This document shows, in pieces, positions 1-4,467 of a stretch of DNA of 6,343 nucleotides. Position 1 is the stretch's first letter. Each line of letters opens with the position of its first letter. This DNA is from Lysobacteraceae bacterium (lineage in GTDB: Bacteria > Pseudomonadota > Gammaproteobacteria > Xanthomonadales > Wenzhouxiangellaceae). The notes beneath the pieces were generated by a model. It did not search any database. It had not been told where the DNA came from and was given only the letters and a program-made list of their open reading frames with translations. The stretch is from contig JAIVHD010000302.1 of NCBI GenBank assembly GCA_020201235.1, forward strand, positions 1 to 6,343, in the 5' to 3' direction. The position numbers and the translations under genes were made by a program.

Positions 1-1
1 C

Positions 2-1273
2 GGGGTTGTAGCCGAAACCTTCAGCAACAACGGCGCGACGCTGGTCGACGGCGATGTCTGCTTTACGACCGGCACGGCGCCGGATGTCACCGCGGGGTCG
101 AACGTGGTGACACCGTGCCCGGATCAAACAGGAATTGACCAGAACGCCGCCCGGGCCGATCTCGAAGCGCAATCCTGTACGCCGATCGGTGCCGCCGTCG
201 CACTGGACACGGTCAGTATCGGCGCCGGACCGCCCGGAGAGTTTCCGCCCGGCTGCTACTCGAGCACGGGCGCAATGAGCGTTACCACGAATGCCACGGT
301 CACGCTCAGCGGCGATGGCGTGTACATTTTCAGACCGGGTGGCTCGCTCGATCCGGCTGCCGGTTCCAGCGTCGAGACTGCTGAGGGTGCCTGTGTCGAC
401 AATATCTTCTGGACGCCTGTCGGCGCCACGACAATCGGCGCAAATGCCGCTTTCATCGGAACCGTATTTCGTGGTACCGCCGCCGGTCTCAGCATTACCC
501 TGGGAGATACGGCATCGCTTGAAGGCAGGGCGCTGGCATTTGGCTCGACGGTCACCACCGACAACAACAACATTACCGTTCCGGCTGAATGTCCACAACC
601 CGGTACCGGCACCATCATCGTCGAAAAGCAGACCAATCCGGATGGCAGCACCCAAACCTTCGACTTTACCGGCGATGCTGCCGGCACCCTTGCCGACGGC
701 CAGCAGATCATTGTCGATAACCTGGCGCCGGGCAGTTACACCTCCACCGAAGCGGTCCCGGCTGGCTGGGCGCTGACCGACATCGTCTGCAACGATACCG
801 ATAGTACCGGTGATCTCGGAACGGCAACCGCAAACTTCGTGCTCGATGCCGACGAAACCGTGACCTGTGTGTTTATAAACACTGAGGACACCGCGACTGG
901 CGGCACGATCACCATACTCAAGCAGGCCGACCCTTCCGATACCGGTCAGGCGTTCGACTTCACCGGCGATCTCGGCAACTTCAGCCTGATGCACGGCGAG
1001 TTTATCGTTGAAACGCTGCCGCCCGGCACCTATGCCGTGAGCGAAACGGTGCCGACCGGCTGGCAGCTCGACAGCGCCGTCTGCGACGACGGCTCGCAAG
1101 TCAATGCCATAGGCCTTCAAGCTGGCGAGAACGTGACCTGCACGTTCACCAATTCGCAGGCTGCAGCTCTCAGCGTACCGATCTTCTCGGCGGGTGGGCT
1201 TGCGCTACTGACGTTGATGATGGCCCTGATTGCCGCGGTAGGCCTGCAGTATTCCGGGCTCGCTCGAAGATAG
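2..1273 (+). CDS. DUF3494 ice-binding-like surface protein with SpaA-like repeats and IPTL-CTERM-like tail (5' partial)
   Basis: The reading frame is open from base 2, so the N-terminus and signal peptide lie outside the window; 423 residues are visible. The GTG at 104 is internal, because the preceding residues (AETFSNNGATLVDGD) already match the start of a DUF3494 domain. DUF3494 runs to about base 589 and shows typical elements: GCYSSTGAM, GDGVYIF, DNIFWTPVGA, and GRALAFGSTVTTDNNNIT at its end. This domain is a beta-solenoid found in ice-binding proteins and adhesins. Two SpaA/prealbumin-like beta domains follow (605-880 and 902-1156). The C-terminus (about 1172-1270) has VPIFSAGG, a hydrophobic helix and a final RR, resembling IPTL-CTERM tails (usual form IPTLSEWG) but without the Trp. 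The product is inferred to be exported and held at the envelope. Actual ice binding cannot be judged; adhesion is equally possible. TAG stop at 1271-1273. Confidence 0.85.
   Translation, partial: GVVAETFSNNGATLVDGDVCFTTGTAPDVTAGSNVVTPCPDQTGIDQNAARADLEAQSCTPIGAAVALDTVSIGAGPPGEFPPGCYSSTGAMSVTTNATVTLSGDGVYIFRPGGSLDPAAGSSVETAEGACVDNIFWTPVGATTIGANAAFIGTVFRGTAAGLSITLGDTASLEGRALAFGSTVTTDNNNITVPAECPQPGTGTIIVEKQTNPDGSTQTFDFTGDAAGTLADGQQIIVDNLAPGSYTSTEAVPAGWALTDIVCNDTDSTGDLGTATANFVLDADETVTCVFINTEDTATGGTITILKQADPSDTGQAFDFTGDLGNFSLMHGEFIVETLPPGTYAVSETVPTGWQLDSAVCDDGSQVNAIGLQAGENVTCTFTNSQAAALSVPIFSAGGLALLTLMMALIAAVGLQYSGLARR
605..1156 (+). repeat. Two SpaA/prealbumin-like repeats within the surface protein
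   Basis: Two diverged copies encode about 90 and 85 residues (605-880 and 902-1156). Both begin GTI and contain FDFTGD, a PGSY or PGTY turn, VPAGW or VPTGW, and a late VTC followed by F. Each copy has one Cys after the GW element (VCND or VCDD) and one in the VTC strand, which could form a disulfide in each domain. Such domains usually act as stalk modules in surface proteins. Confidence 0.75.
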
Positions 1274-1294
1274 GATCTGCAAAAACGCAGCAAG

Positions 1295-1333
1295 AAAAAG
1301 CCCTGGCCGGAGAAAACGGCCAGGGCTTTTTTT
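1295..1333 (+). terminator. Intrinsic terminator, probably bidirectional
   Basis: A perfect 11-bp stem (AGCCCTGGCCG at 1299-1309 with CGGCCAGGGCT at 1317-1327) encloses a 7-nt loop and is followed by a T-run at 1327-1333. It begins about 20 bp after the surface-protein stop. The A-run at 1295-1299 gives a U-run on the other strand, so it can also end minus-strand transcripts from the convergent sortase. Confidence 0.92.
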
Positions 1334-1406
1334 GCCCCATGAAAATGCGCAGACACCGCTCACATTTTTCTGATTAGATACCTGTTCCAGTTGTTGTTAA
1401 AGCGAA

Positions 1407-1435
1407 CCGCAGATTACGCAGATTTCCGCAGATTA
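1407..1435. repeat. Three tandem CGCAGATT units
   Basis: CGCAGATTA (1408-1416), CGCAGATTT (1417-1425) and, after one extra C, CGCAGATTA (1427-1435) lie head to tail with 9-10 bp spacing. They sit between the terminator and the sortase 3' end, outside coding sequence. I recall similar CGCAGATT-type runs scattered through other proteobacterial genomes, but this cannot be tested here. No inverted ends or target duplications are visible. Confidence 0.6.
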
Positions 1436-1499
1436 TTGAATTGAAACCTTTTTGAGCACGGTTCGATGGTTTTTATCTCTCGTCTTGGCTGAGTCATGT

Positions 1500-1511
1500 A
1501 CCTGATCAGGT
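1500..1511. other. 12-bp perfect palindrome
   Basis: ACCTGATCAGGT is fully self-complementary. It lies about 47 bp beyond the sortase stop, not upstream of any gene start. It could be a protein-binding site, but no T-run follows and no regulator family is implied. It may be chance. Confidence 0.3.
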
Positions 1512-1557
1512 GCATTCCTGACGGTGCGTTCAGCGCGCTTGATACCATCGGATACGG

Positions 1558-2104
1558 TCAATCGACAGCGACAGCCTGCACGATATAGCGTTGCGGCGCA
1601 CTGCCGACAAAATAGAATGGGTAGCACGTGACCAGCGTGACGGTTGCCACATCGGCCGGGTCAAGCGGCCACAGGTCCTCGGGCTCGACAATAGTGAGGC
1701 TCGTGACCCTGTAATCTTGCGGACCCGACAGGCTTTCGAGTTCCAGCAGATCACCAACCGCAACGTCCTTCAAAGCCCTGAAATATTGATCGCGATGAGC
1801 CGCAATGGCCATGTTTCCACCGTCATTGGGTAACGCCGTTCCCGGAACCCAGCCGGCACCGCGGCTCAAGTTGCGTTCGCTGATATCGGCAAAAACCGGC
1901 ACTTCGAGATTGACGCCGGGCATGCGAAGCAATGCAACCGGAAGTGAATCGATGGGAAGCGCATTACTATCGATTGCCTCGGACGCGCCAGCTGCTTTCG
2001 GCGGTTCCGCCGTGGCTAGTCGAGCTGAAGTAAAACACGATGAGCGAGACGCCGATGACCCAGCAGGCCACTTCAATAGCGAGCTTTACGGATCCGATCG
2101 TCAT
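1558..2104 (-). pseudogene. Class D-like sortase, frameshifted between membrane anchor and catalytic domain
   Basis: The catalytic domain is intact in one frame, counted from the TTG codon at 2076: RGAGWVPGTALP, then AAHRD (His94), VGD, WPLDP, TLVTCYPFYFVG (Cys151) and APQRYIV (Arg163). These are the His-Cys-Arg set and the surrounding sequence of class D sortases, transpeptidases that cleave a sorting motif and join the protein to an envelope acceptor. The usual N-terminal anchor (MTIGSVKLAIEVACWVIGVS, then LIVFYF) is in a different frame, starting at the ATG at 2104. That frame stops at 1967, while the catalytic frame has a stop (TAA) near 2087. From 2104 to 1558 is 547 nt, one more than a multiple of three, so losing one base at about 2018-2035 (for example in the four-base run 2032-2035) gives a normal 181-aa sortase. 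It could be a pseudogene, a sequence error, or an anchorless form starting at TTG 2076. No clear Shine-Dalgarno precedes 2104. The neighbouring convergent surface protein is a candidate substrate. Confidence 0.8.
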
Positions 2105-2266
2105 GCAGCTCGATGCCCCAGCCGGGTGGCTGCGGGTCGGGATTGCTTGTGACCAATGAGCATCTTTTAAAGAACTCCGATAAACACGAGTAATGGCGTG
2201 CATGATAGATCAGGTTGACCCTGAACATCTGTCGGCAACCGCACGCAACGGGGCTCGTAGGGTGGC

Positions 2267-2294
2267 AAAAAAAGCCGCCGCCAGTGGCGGCGGC
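2267..2294 (-). terminator. Intrinsic terminator for the SYLF lipoprotein transcript
   Basis: Read on the minus strand this is a perfect 9-bp GC stem (GCCGCCGCC and GGCGGCGGC, 3-nt loop) followed by seven T. On the plus strand the A-run is at 2267-2273 and the stem arms at 2274-2282 and 2286-2294. It lies about 180 bp beyond the lipoprotein stop and upstream of the sortase, so it separates the two genes. Confidence 0.88.
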
Positions 2295-2353
2295 GAAGAG
2301 ACGGCACGGCCGCCGAATGTTCACCGTGCCGCCGCGAGGGGACTGTAGATTCT

Positions 2354-2464
2354 ATGGTCGGGGCGTTTCGCGACCTCACCGGACGGGCGTGTACGCCTCC
2401 GGTGCGCTGGTTTGCAAAACACGCCATCAAGCCCGCCTTCGAAGATGCCGTGCTTGACCGATGA
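2354..2464 (+). CDS. Possible 36-aa small ORF, unrecognised
   Basis: An ATG-to-TGA frame of 36 residues (beginning MVGAFRDLTGRACTPPVRWF, ending EDAVLDR) converges on the SYLF lipoprotein gene with 10 bp between the stops. Composition is not obviously biased, with two Trp/Phe-containing segments and no signal peptide or long hydrophobic helix. A GAGGGGA sequence lies about 11 bp upstream, too far for a good ribosome-binding site. I do not recognise it. It may be a real small protein, a remnant, or chance. Confidence 0.2.
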   Translation: MVGAFRDLTGRACTPPVRWFAKHAIKPAFEDAVLDR

Positions 2465-2474
2465 GACTGCAACG

Positions 2475-3059
2475 TTATCTTGAAGCAAATTCCTGGTATG
2501 AGAATTTCTGTCCACCGACTGCGGCTTCAAACATCAGACCGGCTTCATCCATGGTGAATACGGCAACACCATCCTGGAACTTGGCATTTGCGCCTTCACC
2601 GGATTTCAACGCCACTGCGGTTGCTTGCGAGCTGAACTGGTAGCTTCCCCTCTGGAACCTCTCCAGCGCGTTGACACTTTCAAATACCAGTATCTCCGTG
2701 TAGCTCTGGCCGCCTAGCTGAAAACCTACAGTAGCCTGACTCAGATCGGCATACCCCACCGGCGTGCCATTCCTGTAGACGATTCCCCGGCCATAGGCAC
2801 CGCCCGCAATTGCACCACCTTTGCTTACACTTGGAAAGACCGCGAACCCGGGTGCGGCCTGGATGATCGAATCAAAACCACTGTGGCGCGACGTGGCCGC
2901 GCTTAGTGCAGCAGCCGCCCTCTGCCTCAGATCGTCCCTGTCGATTTCGGTGTTGGGCGCAGTGGAACAAGCCGCCAGAAAGCCAATGGCTAATGCGGAA
3001 ATCAATAAGCCGTGGATCACTGCGGTAGCGCGAATTCTTGTGCTCTTGCTAATAAACAT
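2475..3059 (-). CDS. SYLF-domain (YSC84-like) lipoprotein
   Basis: The product is 194 aa. Residues 1-31 form a lipoprotein signal peptide: basic start, hydrophobic stretch GLLISALAIGF, and lipobox LAAC with Cys31. Ser at +2 suggests outer-membrane sorting. The rest is a SYLF (YSC84/DUF500) domain: GFAVFPSVSKGGAIAGGAYG, then a GYADLSQATVGFQLGGQSY segment, and near the end DEAGLMFEAAVGGQKFSY. SYLF domains bind phospholipids, notably in eukaryotic homologues; bacterial lipoproteins of this type are mostly of unknown role in the envelope. The ATG at 3059 is chosen because AGGAG lies 7 nt before it and the signal peptide then starts properly; an upstream in-frame start at 3098 would add 13 non-signal-like residues. 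The gene follows the Thivi_2564-type gene on the same strand with a 122-bp gap that may carry its own promoter. A perfect terminator lies downstream. Confidence 0.9.
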   Translation of the reverse strand: MFISKSTRIRATAVIHGLLISALAIGFLAACSTAPNTEIDRDDLRQRAAAALSAATSRHSGFDSIIQAAPGFAVFPSVSKGGAIAGGAYGRGIVYRNGTPVGYADLSQATVGFQLGGQSYTEILVFESVNALERFQRGSYQFSSQATAVALKSGEGANAKFQDGVAVFTMDEAGLMFEAAVGGQKFSYQEFASR

Positions 3060-3066
3060 TCCTGGT

Positions 3067-3071
3067 CTCCT
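3067..3071 (-). promoter_or_regulatory. Shine-Dalgarno of the SYLF lipoprotein
   Basis: On the minus strand AGGAG is followed by 7 nt and ATG at 3059. This fixes the start at 3059 rather than the longer in-frame start at 3098. Confidence 0.8.
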
Positions 3072-3105
3072 ATGATCGCACTCGACATGAGCGCACAACC
3101 CTCAG

Positions 3106-3111
3106 AATATA
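3106..3111 (-). promoter_or_regulatory. Possible -10 element for the SYLF lipoprotein
   Basis: Minus-strand TATATT matches TATAAT at five of six positions and lies 47 bp before the start codon. No good -35 hexamer is found at 16-18 bp. Halves of a 9-bp inverted repeat (3096-3104 and 3165-3173) lie on either side of it. Confidence 0.3.
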
Positions 3112-3181
3112 CAAGCGGCGAAATCGCGTCTGTACGCCGGCGAACGCATCCAATACGGATTGGTTGAGGGTTGCAAGGCGC

Positions 3182-3370
3182 TTATCCAATACGCATTCCC
3201 GACATCGAGTCGAGCACGCCAAATGCCGAAAGCAGCCAGATAATAACGACGATGATGACAACTGCGTTGAGAATCTTCTTCATCGTGTGCTGCATTGGAA
3301 TAAAGCTGTTGATCAGCCAAAGCAGCACGCCGACGACAACCAGTGTAATGATCAGATTCATAAGGGGCAT
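3182..3370 (-). CDS. Thivi_2564-type small membrane protein
   Basis: A 62-aa protein made of two membrane helices, residues about 4-22 (NLIITLVVVGVLLWLINSF region) and 33-50 (ILNAVVIIVVIIWLLSAFG region), joined by the short basic loop IPMQHTMKK. Length, the NSFIPM element after helix 1 and the KKILNAVV start of helix 2 match what I recall of the Thivi_2564 family, inner-membrane proteins of unknown function in proteobacteria. The start is taken at 3370 (MPLMNLI) because family members usually begin this way; ATG 3361 is an alternative. The Shine-Dalgarno is weak. The SYLF lipoprotein follows on the same strand 122 bp downstream, so both may contribute to the envelope, but no joint role is known to me. 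Confidence 0.8.
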   Translation of the reverse strand: MPLMNLIITLVVVGVLLWLINSFIPMQHTMKKILNAVVIIVVIIWLLSAFGVLDSMSGMRIG

Positions 3371-3436
3371 TTCGGGATTTTCTTTTAGGTGTGATAGACC
3401 TTTAATATGAGTTGCTGACTGCCATCTGTCTGTGTC

Positions 3437-3766
3437 CTACCGCACATAGTCACGATTCGGTCGGGGCTCGCAGGCCGCTGCCAACCGCAACGCCAGCTTC
3501 AAACGCACCGGCCGGCTACCGGGCGGGATCTGCAGCGCATGCTCAAGATCCACCGCCGCAGCTTCCAGGGCCCCGAGGTCGTAACGGGTGTTGCCCGCGC
3601 CCATCCAGGCTAGCGGCTCTGCCGGCCACTCCTCGGCCACGTCGCGCCATGCACGCAATCGGGACAAAAGGACCTGGCAGTCGGAAAGCCCGCTGTGCAA
3701 ACACAGAACGGCCGCGAATGGGCTGGCATGCTGCCCCTCGGGGCCCGAATTCGATCCGGAGGTGCT
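3437..3766 (-). pseudogene. C-terminal remnant of a TPR-type protein
   Basis: On the minus strand this frame is open from 3766 (just after a TGA) to a TAG at 3437-3439. The convincing part, about 3437-3690, encodes a TPR-like unit: a helix with RAWRDVAEEWPAEPLAWMGA, then GNTRYDLGALEAAAVDLEHA and LQIP. Codon choice there is GC-rich and looks like real coding sequence. The pattern resembles the C-terminal TPR end of the PA2778-type C39-peptidase/TPR family, a suggestion from memory only. No ATG or ribosome-binding site supports a full gene; the only starts are TTG 3700 and similar. No upstream exon of the same protein was found before the PAS gene begins on the other strand at 3844. It is most likely a 5'-truncated relic, though a short TTG-started protein cannot be excluded. 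Confidence 0.5.
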
Positions 3767-3843
3767 TCACGGTGCCGCGTTCGTTCTGGGATACAATGCC
3801 CTGGCATATTTTTTTGGTTTAAACAAACGGATACAGATGGCTT

Positions 3844-4434
3844 ATGACGACCACCAACCCAAACCGGATGGAGCAACTGCGCAGCGATGCCGAAGAGCGA
3901 TTGCGGACCGGAACGACGCCGGTGTCGGCAACGTACGGGCTTGGAACCGAGGCGCTGTCCTCGCTGTATCGTCTGGCCAGCGACCCGGATCGGTCCGGCG
4001 ATGCTTTGAAACTGCTGCACGAATTGCAAACCCATCAGGTCGAGCTGGATCTGCAGTATGCCCAAGTGGCAGAGAACGAACAAGCGCTGGCCGGGCAACT
4101 TGGCCATTTTCAGGCGCTTTATGACCATGCCCCCGCAGCCTATCTGGTGCTCGGGCGGGACGGTCGCATACTTCGATCCAATCGGGCCGCAAGCACGTTG
4201 TTCGGACTGGACGCGGGACAGTTCGAGGGCCATATGCTGTCCAGCCTGCTGAGCCAGGAAAGCAAGCCGGCGATCCAGGCTGCACTGGAAAATGCAGGAA
4301 CCGGCAAGCCCATCGAGGCCGTCCAGGGGCAGGCGCTGGATGGCCGTCGCCTTTGCCTTTATGCCGACATTGCCCCGGGAAAGGATGCCGTGCTGATGCT
4401 GGTGTGTCCGGAAGCGGCCTCCCAGGCCAGCTGA
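3844..4434 (+). CDS. PAS-domain sensor protein
   Basis: The product is 196 aa. Residues 8-22 form a charged start (MEQLRSDAEERL). Residues 54-86 hold an amphipathic helix with LLHELQTHQVELDLQ, a motif that typically precedes PAS domains in CheB/CheR hybrids and sensor kinases. Residues about 87-190 are a PAS domain (HFQALYDHAPAAYLVLGRDG, then RILRSNRAASTLFG, later DGRRLCLYADIAP), which may bind a small ligand, a cofactor or only a protein partner. No kinase, GGDEF or other output domain is present, so it needs a partner. The CheB/CheR fusion starts 33 bp after its TGA, in the same frame, so the two are very likely co-transcribed. ATG 3844 is preferred because the frame is clean from there, but the Shine-Dalgarno is weak; ATG 3868 is an alternative. 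Confidence 0.85.
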   Translation: MTTTNPNRMEQLRSDAEERLRTGTTPVSATYGLGTEALSSLYRLASDPDRSGDALKLLHELQTHQVELDLQYAQVAENEQALAGQLGHFQALYDHAPAAYLVLGRDGRILRSNRAASTLFGLDAGQFEGHMLSSLLSQESKPAIQAALENAGTGKPIEAVQGQALDGRRLCLYADIAPGKDAVLMLVCPEAASQAS

Positions 4435-4467
4435 TCCCAAAGACCATGTTGCTCAGCAACCCCCGCA

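Larger units (their letters stand above)
2105..2474. other. Intergenic stretch without a convincing gene
   Basis: About 370 bp between the sortase start and the SYLF lipoprotein stop. It holds the minus-strand terminator at 2267-2294 and a second hairpin (CGGCACGG at 2302-2309 with CCGTGCCG at 2324-2331) without a T-run. Two short plus-strand ORFs occur at 2193/2202-2348 (48-51 aa) and 2354-2464 (36 aa). Neither has a clear Shine-Dalgarno or a recognised domain, and the first runs through the terminator hairpin. Confidence 0.6.

Noticed and set aside
256..711. 151-aa minus-strand ORF inside the surface-protein gene
   Set aside because: It is a shadow of the DUF3494 domain coding on the plus strand, with no start signal or domain.
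2302..2331. Second hairpin CGGCACGG/CCGTGCCG as a terminator
   Set aside because: It has a 14-nt loop and no T-run on either strand; it is kept only as a note in the intergenic entry.
3766..3815. Promoter or terminator before the PAS gene: TACAAT at 3792-3797, and a T-run at 3809-3815 after ATGCCCTGGCAT
   Set aside because: The nearest -35-like TTCACG gives a 20-bp spacer, which is too long. The hairpin stem is only five pairs with a two-base loop.
3412..4124. Long plus-strand ORFs at 3412-3822 and 3588-4124
   Set aside because: They overlap the TPR remnant and the PAS gene in other frames, show no domains, and have Arg/Pro/Ala-rich shadow composition.
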